Assembly (NCBI GenBank): GCA_958295665.1
Contig: OY282560.1
Location: 142,778,091 to 142,842,090, forward strand
DNA from: Tipula vernalis
Taxonomy: Eukaryota; Arthropoda; Insecta; Diptera; Tipulidae
Direction: 5' to 3'
Length of the DNA: 64,000 nucleotides
A program made the translations under genes and the position numbers. Shown piece by piece: positions 23,950-36,074 of the stretch. The notes beneath the pieces were generated by a model. The model searched no databases, had not been told where the DNA came from, and worked only from the letters and a program-made list of their open reading frames with translations. The first letter of the stretch is position 1; every line of letters begins with the position of its first letter.

Positions 23950-24085
23950 CGAATTATTGAGGGATTAGTTTACTAATCGCGCTTAGTTAGTAATCTCAAA
24001 ATAAAAAGCGATTAGCTAATCTTGAACTTCACACACTACAGCTAATCTCGAAAAATTCAATAATCGCGTTTAGCTAATCTAAAGT
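23950..24085. repeat. Cluster of TTAGCTAATC-type palindromic motifs
   Basis: Variants of the palindrome GATTAGCTAATC and of TAATCGCG-TTAG recur on a ~30-40-bp scale (GGGATTAGTTTACTAATCGCG, GCGATTAGCTAATCTTGA, CAGCTAATCTCGA, AATCGCGTTTAGCTAATC). They alternate in orientation. This may be the core of a small DNA element or a diverged minisatellite. Confidence 0.5.
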
Positions 24086-24089
24086 CTGT

Positions 24090-27000
24090 CAATGGTACAA
24101 ACATCAAAAATTTGTAACGATTTCACCATATTCGGTTATTTTGGGTACTTACTACTATCATGAGAAAATAGACTAACACAATTAACATATTTGACGGCAC
24201 ACAAACCCGAAATGTTTATTATACGCCGTGTACATATACAAAATTATCAATACTCAATCCTCATTTTGCAACCAAAATCGATATTTTTGGTATGGTTAAG
24301 TAATTTGTTTTGTTTTTTTTTTTTTTGTCTAGCACTTAACGAATATTAAATTAGGTTTATTATTAACTATCTAAATTTTGAAGAAGACGTCAGAGCTACG
24401 TATTTCGAAATTTGTTTACCTTAGAAATTTATAGCGGTGGATTTTGTGCACTTAATCTTTAAAATTTTCTAAAGTAAAAATAACTTTAGACCATCACCTT
24501 TACCAACCACATAAAACCGAATCCAGATACTTTAACCAATTAAAATAAAATTAATATTGCTTTAAAAAAAAAACAATTTGTCAAGTCATAAAATAATTTC
24601 CAATTTGTAATTTTTAAAGGGGAGTACATTAATTATGTAATATATGTTTTTTGAACTTGGTTATAACTAAAAACAGTAAAAAATAAATTAAAGAGAAAAA
24701 ATAAAAAATAAAAAATATTTCTTGATATGGTCAAGCAACAAAATTAAAAACCACATTTCTCTCTTATGTTAAAGTAATTTATAATCTTCTACATATGTAC
24801 ATATGTGTGTACATAGTTTATTGTATAATGTACATTTTGATAAAAACCACATGATGGACCATTTATTTTTTTCTCTATAATTTGAATAAAATTTATAAAT
24901 GTATACACATCTATCTATTGTCGAAAAGCTTTAAAATCAGGTTTTTGTTTCAGTCTATTTGTGTCTAAAAGGGGTCATTATCTTACATGTTCTAGTTTTT
25001 TTAATTAAATTGAGTCTCGTTCATCTTACTAACCCAAATTAGACAGGCAAAAAATTTGTATTGTAAAACAACAATAAAATCATTATGCTGCTGGAGACAT
25101 TCACTGTGCACTAAACTTCCAGAGACTTTTTTTCCATTATTGTCTAAGTAAGTGTAGATCCATTGTAGATGCAAGAATGAAAACAAACAAATCCAGTATC
25201 ATCCCATTTTCAGTAAAAAATTCAAAATAAAATTTGTATATTTTTCATCAAAAAACTGGTTGAATAATATAATATATTTTTAGTAGTTGTGTACATTATG
25301 TCCCACATGTATAAGTACTTTAATTTACCTCAGAGTCTGGATCATAATTTTCCATTTTTTTTTTTTTTTTTTGGTTGGAGTCTTTATGTACATGTAGTAT
25401 TCCACACAACGAGCTGGAAAAAATAACAATGAAAATATTTTTACCACCAAACATAGAACAGTAGAATAAAAAAACACCAGAGAGAAGCAGCAGTTTATTC
25501 TACAATTCTATTATCCTTGATACAATTTTAATTTATTTCATTCACAAAAATTAAAAAAACAAAAAAAAAAAAAAACGAAATAATGGAATACAAAAATGTT
25601 TTTACAAGTGTACAAACACCTACCTACATACAACCTCTATTTAGAACAGAAAAATTAATGTAGTTGGGGTAAAAAAGCACAGTACAAAAAAAAAAAAAAA
25701 AATTCCTTCGAGAAAATTTATTTTCACAATTCGCTTTTTTATTGTACACAATTTAAAAATTTTATATGTTCATTATTTTCCTCCATGTACATGAAGTATG
25801 ACAATTTATCCCGAATGTGGATGCTGAATATGACAAAAGGCAAATAAAAATCTAATATTAATGACATGTAGTTACTTCACCGTTGACAATTGTTGACATG
25901 TACTGAATCTAGATTTTCATTTTACTATTACCAGTACGTTTGTATTATTTTATATGAGTTTACATTATCTTTATAATTTTGTAATAAATGAATCAATGAA
26001 GTGGACGATTTGTTAGAATAATATGATTTGTTTGTTGGTGTCCAATTATGTTTTATATACTTATTTTGTGTTATTTACAATAAACTAAACAATTGTGCAA
26101 TTTTGAATTTATCGGGACATGGAAAAGCCGTTAATTGACTTATTGACTTTAGAAGATTGCTAATAATAACTGCAGAATTTAAACGAATTAATATTCAAAT
26201 TGTTTGAATAATATTAGTAATGATTAGCTATTGTGTAAATCTTACTAAGTCACAGCACGAACGTTAATAATAAAATATTTTAAATATGTATCATAATTTG
26301 TTAACTCCCAATAATTGTATAATGTAGCAGTGTAGCTACCATACGCTAGCGCAAGGATTTAGGTCCTAAAATAAAATTCGTAAATTGCAATTTTTTGTAC
26401 CTACTAAAAGTAGGTATAAGAAATTTTTTTAAATAATCCGATGTCAAAATCCGCAACTGTCGGAGCCATATGCTCAGTATTGATACGAACTAGCATAATC
26501 TGGCTTGTATTACCGGATAATTTCTTACTTACTGTGGTCGTGAGTTATTGTGGGTAAGGGTTTTGTTTTTCAGAATATGAAAGAAAAATAGTTGAACTAT
26601 ATCTAGCAATTCTGCTACTGTCTTTTTCAGTAAATAACGCCTAGGCGTTTTAAACGAATAGTACGCTTACTGGGCGTTTTGTTCAAATACAGCGCTCTAG
26701 GCGTTACATTTGTTAAACATTTCTATACTTCACATAATTTATAATTATGGAAAACGACCAATTTTTGGAACAAATAGCCATTGGGTTTTTGAAAACGGTG
26801 AAGACTGCAATTTTGTTTGGCTTTCAAATTATAAAATCGGTGTCTACATCATTTGATGATTGATTCAAAAATTAACAACTAGCAAAAATTAAAAATTAGC
26901 AACGTTTGAAACCATTTCGGTAGTCATATTTTGTTGAAGTTTAACTCCTCCCTCCTGTCTGGTAGAATTGTTTACGGAGTTAACAATAAAGGTGTTAAAT

Positions 27001-28304
27001 AAAAACCCCGTTTCCAAATCTCACTATCATTAGTAATTCCTGATCAAAGAACGTTGAGACGTTGAACAATCTGAATAGTTGTCAGTACAATGTATATGCT
27101 CCAATATTTTCACGACTTCTTTTTATTTAATTAGCAATACTATATTCATGCCTCAGGGTCACTTAATTACCGTTAAAATCTAAACATTCAAAGCTCTAAT
27201 CTCGACATTTTTAACAAATATGCAATTAGCTATAAACTATGAATTTTCAACATGAAATCTAAAAAGCTGGAGGACTATTCCGGGGAACTATTCCTGGAGC
27301 CCGATCGTGAAATGGATCCCATTTCGCATTTTATGCTTCCTAGAATGAATTAAAAAAAAAAAAATTATAATATTTTAAAAAAAAATAGATTTAATGTTTA
27401 TTAATTAAATACATTTATTACACAAAAGTTATTGACTTAATCACTTCGCAAATGCGATATCCGACTGCTATTGAGAAGGCGCATTTGACAATTTTAATTT
27501 CGCAAAAATTCGCTATCGTTTTTTCTATTAAGGCGAATCATTCGACCAAGAACGCATTTTTGCGAAAATGTCGTTGTAATAAAAAATATGATATCGCACG
27601 TAAATTGAGAAATCACATTTTTTTTCATAGTAGGTCACAGTAAGAGTTCGACTGTATAAGATTCGTATTTGATTTAAATAAGAAAGGACCACTCTGATTC
27701 AATTTAAATAAAAATGCAATACTACGCAGGTTCCGGTGCGTTCGAATCGAATTCACAAATAGCCGTGCAGGAATAGAGGTCCGATTTTTAAACACCCCAT
27801 CTAAGTATTTTGATAAAAATGACGAATTGGGTCATTTGGTCATAGTTAGATCTGTATTGGTCACAGTTTTTGTCGTTACTACTTGTAGTTTAAACAAAAA
27901 ATTGATTTAAATTTTAAGGTCACCGACTTTTTAGCCAGCCATCTAAGGATTTTCATCAATATGACGGATGGAATCGTTTGTTGGTCACCAGGCTTGTCCT
28001 TTGGTTATCTATAGTTTTGAAAAATAATATCGATTTAAAATTTGTCGGAATTTTTTTTTTGCTATATTTTGACAGGAAACTTTACATCATGTTATGATTG
28101 GTTTGAACCTGTTTTTAATGTTTGGTCGTTTTAGATAACCTGTTATTAACGAATATTCTCGGAATTCCAATTGAGTTATCATCTAATTAAAAATTTCCAA
28201 TTTCCAATAATGTCATTTATTTGAAATGTGTTCATCGGTTCTTAAAATAAGGTGGACCAACAGCAATTTATCGAGAGCGCACGCTTTTAGTGACTACAAT
28301 TATT
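24090..28304. other. AT-rich non-coding stretch
   Basis: No gene recognised. It holds microsatellites (ACATATGTACATATGTGTGTACAT near 24790), A/T runs (24312, 25355, 25561, 25686 and 27352) and two diverged ~127-bp tandem units at about 27780-28060, sharing CCATCTAAG-ATTTT-AT-AA-ATGACG and GGTCA-C. The basic frame 27452-27643 lacks family features. Confidence 0.45.
26632..26707. repeat. Small palindrome-ended element, copy 1 (AACGCCTAGGCGTT)
   Basis: The segment begins TAAATAACGCCTAGGCGTTTTA, with the perfect 14-bp palindrome AACGCCTAGGCGTT at 26637-26650. It contains GGGCGTTTTGTTCAAATA and ends AGCGCTCTAGGCGTTA, an inverted form of the start. A related segment in the opposite orientation is at 41171-41284. 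Confidence 0.6.
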
Positions 28305-28318
28305 TAGCTAGAGAGTTA
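28305..28318. repeat. Left TSD of LINE copy 1
   Basis: TAGCTAGAGAGTTA here matches TAGCTATAGAGTTA at 36565-36578 at 13 of 14 positions. The two flank the combined LINE-plus-piggyBac block, as expected for a LINE target-site duplication. Confidence 0.75.
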
Positions 28319-28726
28319 TTATTATTATTGAAGGGCCATGTGGGCAATAAGACACCTCGCACTGCGACCGAAAATATCTATTGTGCTGAACCCTGCTTAA
28401 TTATCCGTCCAGTCAATATTCAAGTCCTTAATGAACTTGATAATACTGCCAGCCGGTACGTGATACATACTATCTGGGCTTATTGAACTTCCTCCTAGAT
28501 GTTTGCTACAGCATGTAGTTCCGCTAGAAAGACGGTAGCATTGGAACGCAAGGACTTCGAGAGGGCTGTCCCACTCCCGTGTATTCCTACCTCGTCTTCC
28601 CTTTGATTTTACTCTTACGAGTTGCTGGGAACTGCAAATTGCCTGTAGGTCACCCAGCTTTACTACAGGAAGGCTAAATAAAACTGGAGGGTGCCTGGTA
28701 TCCAGAGTCCGCATATTTTGAACTGA

Positions 28727-28743
28727 TTAACCCTACAATGCAT
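28727..28743. repeat. piggyBac left TTAA plus 13-bp TIR
   Basis: TTAA followed by CCCTACAATGCAT. The CCCT start is the usual piggyBac terminus. The match to the right end is perfect over 13 bp and then breaks. Confidence 0.9.
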
Positions 28744-29226
28744 ATTGTATCCTATGTGATACAACCATTTCAAACTACAAAACAATTAATTTATATGCGT
28801 TTTTTGTTCGTTTTATCTTTTATAACATTTTCCTTTATATGTAGTTAACCTATACCAACTCACAAATTATGCTATTCACGCGTAAATTGTGTAAAAAATA
28901 TTAGTTGAGTTACGCTTGCTGTGGTGAATTGTTTGAGGCTGTCAACGTATATTTTAGACCGTCAATTTCTTAGGTAAATAGAGATATTTTACATTAAAAA
29001 GATTTATTTGAAGCTTAAATTTATATTTATTTATTCGTTTCCGTCGATTTTTTTAAAATAAATTATGTAATTTCTTTGTGAATATTGAAAAACATTGGTT
29101 GCATCATATATGATACATCATGCTAAAACTGCATAAGTTTTCGTTGTTTCATATATGATACGTCCGATATGTAGATTCGATAATTCGAGGTTTCTGTTAA
29201 TTAATTTTAAATTTTTCGTAGTTCTA

Positions 29227-31224
29227 ATGGCTTATCAACGTAAATATTTGAATTCTGCGGAAATAGAAGAATTCGTGAATAAATTTAGTGATAGTGAAGA
29301 CGATATGGAAAGCGACAGCGATAACGAAGAAAATTTCAATTTGGATCCAGCATTGTGTCGCTTTGTTTTAGAACAGCAAGGCGAAATAAGCGATGAAGAT
29401 CAATTTGTTATCCTAAATATGCCTGTGATAATTGTAAACAACCAAAGTGATTTAAATGAAATACAAAATATGAATAGTCGGGACCATAGTGATGTAGTAG
29501 ACCAGACAGTGCCAAATATGGATTCTCGGCATCAAAATGAAGTACCAAACGAATCATGCGAAGTAAAAGCTCTTAAAAAAAATACAGCAATGTTATTTGG
29601 AAAACAAAACATTTGGATATTTCGCCAGAAAAATACAAATTTTCGGGTGATGAATCATTACCTTCCGAAGTGCTTGAACTAGAAACACCTCTTCAAATAT
29701 TCAACTATTTTTTTGATTCTAATTTAAAAGACCGGATCGTCAAAGAATCAAATTATTATGCTTCAGAAATTGACATTAAAAATCCTTTTTCTATCAATGA
29801 GAAGGAATTAGAAAAATACATCGGCGTTTGTATATTAACCTCTATGCACCATGTAACAAGCTTGCGACGATACTGGACTTATGGAGTGGGGAATGCCATT
29901 ATTCAAGAAACCTTTTCAATCAACAAATTCGAAAAAATTCGCAAGATTCTTCATTTTAATTGTAATAGCAACTGTTTACCACGCACAAGTGAAAATCACG
30001 ACCGGCTGTTTAAAATTCGACCAGTAACGGAGGGCCTGATCAAAAATTTCAAAAAAATTCCAGTGGAACAAAACATATCCATTGATGAGCAAATCTGCTC
30101 TTCGAAAGGTAGAAGTTATCTCAAGCAATACATGCCGATGAAACCGCTCAAATGGGGCTACAAGTTTTTCGTTCTTAGTGGCGTTTCCGGATTTACTTAC
30201 AATTTTGAATTGTTCTCGGGGCAAGAAAACGAAAAACGGTTACCATCAGAACCTAATTAAGGTAGCTCTTCAAATGTAGTCATTAGACTACTACGGCATG
30301 TACCGCGACACGTAAATCATCATGTGTACTTCGACAATTATTATACCAGTCTACCACTTGTTATCGAACTACTTAAAGTCGGTATTCATTCAATTGGAAC
30401 AGTACGTCGCGACAGACTATCATCAAATAAATTACCCACTGAACGGGCCCTAAAAGACAAACCTCGAGGATTTATTTTAGAGAATGTTGGCACATTTGAA
30501 GGCTATGATATAAGTTTGGTTTTATGGAAGGACACAAAATGTGTGACTTTACTCTCTACATTTGCAGGTGAACTACCAACAACAAAAGTAAAACGATATA
30601 TTCGTAGTAAAAAACAAACTGTTCAGGTAAATTATTAATTGTATAAGCAAACTTAATGTTTTACTCTAATTTTGAATTAATTATTTTGATCAGGTAAATT
30701 GTCCACAAATAATCAAGGAGTATAACAAACATATGGGTGGCGTGGATTTGTTAGACAGTTTAATAGGTCGCCACAAAATCAAAATGCGATCGAGGAAGTG
30801 GTACATACGAGTATTTTACCATTTGTTAGATGTCACAGTGGTAAATTCATGGCTGCTTTCAAAAAGAATTTCTAAAGTAAATGGGACACGACACCTTAGT
30901 TTAGCAGATTTCCGAACTGAGGTTGCTGAGAGTTTATGTAAAGCAAACGATAATCGCGAAAATTTAAAACGTGGCCGTCCATCTATAAATATAAATCTTG
31001 CAATAGAAACGAAAAGGAAAAAACCAAACGCAAGCCACTTACCTCCAAAGGTAGTGCGAGAGGACAATATTGCACATTTTTGTAGTTGGGCATCCGACAG
31101 GCAGCGATGTAAATTACCTGGGTGTTCGAAATTAACTTTTGTTAAATGTGACAAATGCCATACTCATCTTTGTTTCAACAAAGATAGGAATTGTTTTACA
31201 ATTTTTCATGGTCGAAACGACTGA
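29227..31224 (+). pseudogene. piggyBac transposase with one frameshift, one stop and one small intron
   Basis: This is a DDE/D-type transposase that cuts and pastes the element at TTAA. The chosen start, MAYQRKYLNSAEIEEF, opens an acidic N-terminus typical of the family. The order is: acidic region (29227-29590); DDE_Tnp_1_7 domain with SIDEQ (first Asp, about 30080), YFDNYY (second Asp, about 30330) and GGVDLLD (third Asp, about 30740); then RKWYIRVFYHLLDV; and a C-terminal Cys-rich ring/zinc-ribbon tail (31078-31224: CSWA, CKLPGC, CDKCHTHLC). Three interruptions are seen: a 1-nt frameshift at about 29590-29612, an in-frame TAA at 30258-30260, and a 67-nt segment at 30627-30693 with GT...AG ends that restores frame when removed. 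The sum is about 640 codons, normal for the family. It is a young relic; the catalytic Asp residues are all present. Confidence 0.9.
30627..30693 (+). other. 67-nt phase-0 intron in the piggyBac transposase
   Basis: The segment begins GTAAATTATT and ends TTTTGATCAG. Removing it joins KKQTVQ to VNCPQIIKEYNKHMGG in one frame. The exon-intron borders carry an exact 10-nt direct repeat, CAGGTAAATT, at 30624-30633 and 30691-30700. Confidence 0.75.
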
Positions 31225-31839
31225 TTATATTTTTTATTAAATATTCAATTTTATTATTATTTTTATTAAAAAAAATTATTAACTATGAATTTTTAAATAA
31301 CATACATAGGCTGTGAATAAAAACTATGTACCTTTTTTATTTAATTATAAGTCCCAGGAGCACCGAGCTATGCTCGTTCCGAATTACATTAGCGTTTGTT
31401 ACACGTTCATGTCACTGAGTTTCACCTCATTCAATTGAGCAATATGTTAGTTCCATTTAGACTGTCGATTTTCTAGAAAAATTTCCGACACTCATGTTTG
31501 AATCCCATTCTATACTAAACAAATCCCATTCTATACAATTCATCCCAAATGAAAGGAAATGGTTTAATTCTATTGAAACTAGAATAATATTCATATTCCC
31601 ATTTTACAATCCCATTTTCATGGTACATACCGAGTTCTATCGAAATCGGTTGAGAAATGGCTTTGGTCCATTGGAATTGGCCATTTTACAGAACCTATAC
31701 GATCCATATTTGGAACTAATTTATGATCTCTATATAATTCTCAAAAATCACAATTAAACAAATAAAAAAAACAAAACACAATGCAATATCAATAGCAATA
31801 ACAACAATTAGATTTCCTTTGTTAGAAAATAAAATAAAA
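31225..31839. other. piggyBac interior, non-coding, with a dispersed repeat piece
   Basis: AT-rich sequence follows the transposase stop. It contains a GAGC-TAT-GCTC hairpin near 31365. The segment 31590-31720 (AATCCCATTTTCATGG, ATCGAAATCGGTTGAGAAAT, TTGGCCATTTTACAGAAC) resembles 55765-55870 elsewhere in the window. Confidence 0.5.
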
Positions 31840-33165
31840 ATGAAACCCGAACCTCTCCAGAAAGCCTACTAAAATATTTTTCCAAGAAATCAAAACCCAT
31901 TACAATTGCTTCCTTTCACTAGAAAATTTCCATCTAACCAATTACTATTAACAAAAGAAAATAATAAAAATATGAATTCCCATAGGAGGATCCTCTTAAA
32001 CGAATTTTACTGAAATAAAACCACCCCAACCAACATTAATAAAAATCAAATAACCGTTTCAGAAACCGGTAGTAAGTTAAAAAGTAAGATAAAACCAAGC
32101 AAACAGGGGCTCACCGGACGAGAACTTCCTTAACGTTTTTTTTAAGAATCAATACCCGGTGTTATCGCGTTTTGGCACTCGAAAACTCTCTTTCACCAAT
32201 TATGATCAATAAAAAAATATTCAAAAAAACGAACCCCAGGCCTATTAGAGGACCCACTAAACGACATTTCCCGAAATCAAAGTGCACTGCAAATGTTTCC
32301 TAACACTAGAAAATCCCTGCTCACCAATTATTACAAAAATCGTTGAACTTAAAAAATGGACCTCGACCATCCGGAGGACCCTCTAAACATATATTTCCCG
32401 AAATCAACACCCATTGCAGACCTTTCAAAACCCTATTTGACTTCAATCAATACCCATGGCGATCGCTTCCTGCCGCTCGAATATCTCTCATTACCAAATG
32501 TTTACCAAAATTGTTAAAATGAAAAAAGGAACCCGGATACCACTGAAAGACCCTAAGCTAATTTTTTTAAACCAAGACCCATTGCAATCTCTGTCTGGCA
32601 CCCACCCGCTCACAAATTTTTACCAAAAATGTAAAAATTAAAAAAAAGAAGCCCGGGCTCAACTGGAGAACCCCCTAAACGAATTTTCCAAAAATTTATA
32701 CCCATCACAATCGCTTCGTGGCACTCGAAAACCCTCTTTACCAACTTTTAACAAAATAGTTAAAATTTAAAAAACCCAAGTTCCAATGGATGACACTCTG
32801 GACTGGTAAACATACTTACCAATTTTCAACAAAATCATTAAAACTATAAAAATGGAGTCTGAATTTTCCTGAAATCAAGACCAATGGGGATCACCTTATA
32901 ACACTTAAAAACACTTCTTACCAATATTTACCAACATCGTGAAAATTACAAAGGAGCCCGAGTTCCACTGAAGAACCCCCTAAACTATTTTTTTCGAAAT
33001 CAAGACCGGTGACAATTGATTCTTGGCACACGAAAACCCCAGCTTACCAATTTTTACCAAAGTCGTAAAAATTAAAAAAGGCCTGGGCACAAATGGAGAA
33101 CACCTTCTAAATTATCAAGACCCGTCGCAATCGCTTCCTGGCACGAAAAGACGACGTTCTTCGAA
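31840..33165. repeat. Diverged ~120-bp satellite array inside piggyBac, about 11 units
   Basis: Recurrent unit parts, in constant order: CCCGAG/CCCGGG start, CACTGGAGGACCCCCTAAA, CGAATTTT-C-GAAATC, AGACCCATTGCAATCG, CTTCCTGGCACTCGAAAACCC, TTACCAATTTTTACCAAAA, then CGTTAAAATTAAAAAA. Copies begin near 31848, 31975, 32105, 32235, 32367, 32535, 32655, 32780, 32955 and 33080, with indels. Units are strongly diverged from one another, so the array is older than the 173-bp array at 22.7 kb. Confidence 0.75.
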
Positions 33166-33432
33166 GTTCGACGAAGAAATGACGTTCCAAGCATCTGATT
33201 TTGTATTAAAATAAAAAACTAGTGTTTTTTAAATAAACAACAGTAGTTGTATAAATAAATTTTTTATTTGTATTATTTTTCACAAATGATTTTGTACTAT
33301 TATCATGACCGCTAGCCCGCTACAGATATTTTCGAGTCGAGGTGCATTATCTCTATTAGCACATTTCCTTCCGATAGTATATACCGAGAGTGCTAAGATA
33401 ATTATTGGTGATTCAGAATAGGAAAAATCAAA

Positions 33433-33957
33433 AGGGAAGTTCAATAATCGGGGAATTGGTTAAAGTTGAACCAAATTATGATTTATACGAGGACGTTGAT
33501 GGTACCTTGATGGAAATATCGGATAAAATATCAAATATTGTTTCAGTACCACCGCATTCTTTAGCCATAATTGGATAATTCTTGAAACTGCCTGCATATT
33601 CAGATGTGCTATTGCGCGCTAAAATAAAAGCACAATGCTTATACTCTTACCTTGTTTACCGGAGATGGGGGAGGAATAAAATTTATAGTCTGTCGCTAGC
33701 TTCATCACTCCTAACACTACCACCATTTGAAGTATTACGACAATTATTTTATTTGCTCTACTAAACCACCGATGACGCTTGAAACCAAAAAGCATCCACC
33801 AGTCAACGGTGTTTTAATAAAACTTCTTTTTATAGTTGCGTGAAAAACGCTTTAGTAAAAAAGTGAAAGTACCACCCAACGTATCCTATGGGGTAGTCAT
33901 TGATCCAAACATTTATACTGTTGACAATGGGCACTTGAAAAGAAAAAACTAAAATAA
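33433..33957 (+). other. Coding-like remnants of unknown origin inside piggyBac
   Basis: Short plus-strand frames read like ordinary protein: VEPNYDLYEDVDG and VPPHSLAIIG (33465-33580), LPAYSDVLLRAKIKAQ and LLTLPPFEVLRQLFYLLY (33585-33764), and VPPNVSYGVVIDPN with YTVDNGHL (33865-33935). They are separated by stops and frame changes. I cannot assign them to a family. The nearby SF3B1-like fragment makes captured host sequence a reasonable guess, but it is only a guess. Confidence 0.3.
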
Positions 33958-33985
33958 TTTTCAAAACTTAAACTATTTTTATTAA

Positions 33986-34560
33986 TCAATTTATTGTATC
34001 ATCATGTCGTGTTGCTGTTTCAGCCAACGCTAACATGGCTAAAGCGGTAATACTTCGTACATTTCGGTGTTCATCAATTAAACCATTTATTATCACTTCG
34101 ATCAATAGCTTGATAATACAAGATGAAATCGCGTTTATTCGAACAGCGATTTGTTGTACGATTTTTATGCCAGTATAACGATCTTGCCATTTGGTACTCT
34201 GGCAGACCACCTTGAGGAACGATAATAATGTTGGAATGCCAAAAACAATTGCGACCACCACAAAAGCATGTGCAATGGTATTTCGTATATACGCCTCTAT
34301 ATTATCGATATCGGGACGCATTGCAGAAATCATTGCTGTTATACCGGTCGAATTTACTATTTTTGAGATTATATCGTAATCTTTATATTCCTTAAGTTCA
34401 GGGTCATAAATAGTTTCTATAATTTTCAATAACACAATATCTAACAGATATTTATCATAATTTTCTGCATCCACAAGCGAAGGATTAGTATCGCGTTTTA
34501 TTTGAGGAGTTACATCCCATCGATTATGCCGCGTTGGTTTTGATACTCGTACCTTATTTT
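33986..34560 (-). pseudogene. Sf3b1: SF3B1-like splicing-factor fragment (HEAT repeats) inside piggyBac
   Basis: The minus-strand frame 34474-33986 (162 codons) matches the start of the HEAT-repeat domain of splicing factor 3B subunit 1, the U2 snRNP protein that grips the branch-site helix. It contains AMRPDIDNIEAYIRNT, FGIPTLLSFLKVVCQS, YTGIKIVQQIA and GLIDEHRNVRSITALAMLAL, in the family order. Upstream in the same frame RNRWDVTPQIKRDTNP recalls the RWDETP repeats of the SF3B1 N-terminus, so several hundred intervening residues are absent. The protein is clearly diverged from the highly conserved family yet has no stop for over 180 codons. It starts and ends abruptly, with no intron sites seen. 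It is a partial copy lying antisense to the transposase. Confidence 0.8.
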
Positions 34561-36074
34561 GATTTAAGAACGATTTTTTATGTGATATTTTATTTTTATA
34601 TATTTATTCTATTCCACTCATTTTCGTGATTTTTTGGTCAAGAAAATCACTGGAATAATTAAATCCTACAATTGAAAATTGAATCCAATATTTCCAGAAA
34701 ATTATTTCAATATCGATTTCATATAAATTTTCAAGATTCTCGCTCGAATTAATGATCCTTCACCTAAATACATATATATATGTAGTTTCCCAAATTATAC
34801 CTACGTGTACTGATATACATACATTTACCGTAACTTAAATGTAAATGTAGTTTTTGTAGTTAATTCTTGATTTTTGTGAACGTAAATGTCATAATTGTGC
34901 CTTTGCAACACAAATAATTTACTATAATAGCCTAAATGTAGCTTACAACTTTTACATTCATCTTTTATTATTATTCAATCATACATGCCATATAAATTTG
35001 AAAAAAAAAACGAAAAAAAAATTTATCTCAAGAATGTAATTTTCGAGGTTCGAACTACGATCTAAAATTTTAAAATCCACAACGCTAACACCTAAACTAC
35101 TGCGGCATGAGAATTTGCCGAAAAATTACTTGGTTTTATAAAAAGTTATGAGCATTCTACTAAATTATATAATATGTAGATAGATTTACACAATGTGACG
35201 TATCAACATAGAGAAAGATAAAATTTGTCAGATCTTTCTGTAATTTGGTATACAGATGAAGAAAAATATTCTAAGAATAATTTCCTTTTACATCATATCG
35301 GAAAAATCACGGAAAATGCGAGAAAATCGCGAATTTCCACTCGGAAAATTCGTCGGGAAAAGACTAAAAAAAATATGCTGATCATCTAACATTAATTTAA
35401 ATTTTTTTTTTTTTGTCGTGATTTTTGAAAAATGGACATCCATGAAAAAAAAATCATAAAAAAAAATTAAATACATCCCAACTCCGTATGCTGCTAACTA
35501 CGCAGCTGTACTATTTAAAAAAATCATCAAACATTCTTTTCTATAAAAAAAATACACAATACATATCGCTCATTTGCTGCAACAATGACACAATTTAAAA
35601 ATAACAAATGTTATAATTTGAGAGACATTTCCGTTTGTCTTGTAGTGAGCTTTATAGCTTTAGGTGTGTCGTTATATCAGTTTTAACTATATTAAAAAGC
35701 CGATATTTCTCTATAAATAAGTCAAAAACGACCGATTTTGAGTTATGCCATTGTGGTAGCAAATGAGCGATATACAATTGACCATTTTAGAGATGGCGCT
35801 GTAAAATTTGGATAATTTTTCCAGATTTGAAGGCTTTACAGAGTTTTCCCAAACTTGAGACCAGACTCAATCGCATTTTCATGCAAAAAGACATCATATA
35901 GCCATTTTACGTCAACGAAATCGGTCTCGAAGTAGTTTTTCGTGCGGACATATATACATACCCGCAATTATTGCTCGTTTAATAATATAGAATGTATATT
36001 ATAAGTTGTAACTATAAATCTGTGAAATAAATTTTTTTTTTCGTTAGTGATTTTTTTACTCATAAATGCATAAT
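34561..36074. other. piggyBac interior, AT-rich non-coding
   Basis: No gene recognised except a tRNA-like segment at 35045-35106. Short palindromic phrases such as TACATATATATATGTA near 34770 and A/T runs are present. Confidence 0.45.
35045..35106 (-). repeat. tRNA-like (SINE head?) segment
   Basis: On the minus strand GCCGCAGTAGTTTAGGTGTTAGCG resembles a pol III A box region and AGTTCGAACCTCG resembles the B box/T arm, about 32 nt apart. The acceptor stem does not close, so this is not a functional tRNA. It may be the head of a decayed tRNA-derived SINE. Confidence 0.35.
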
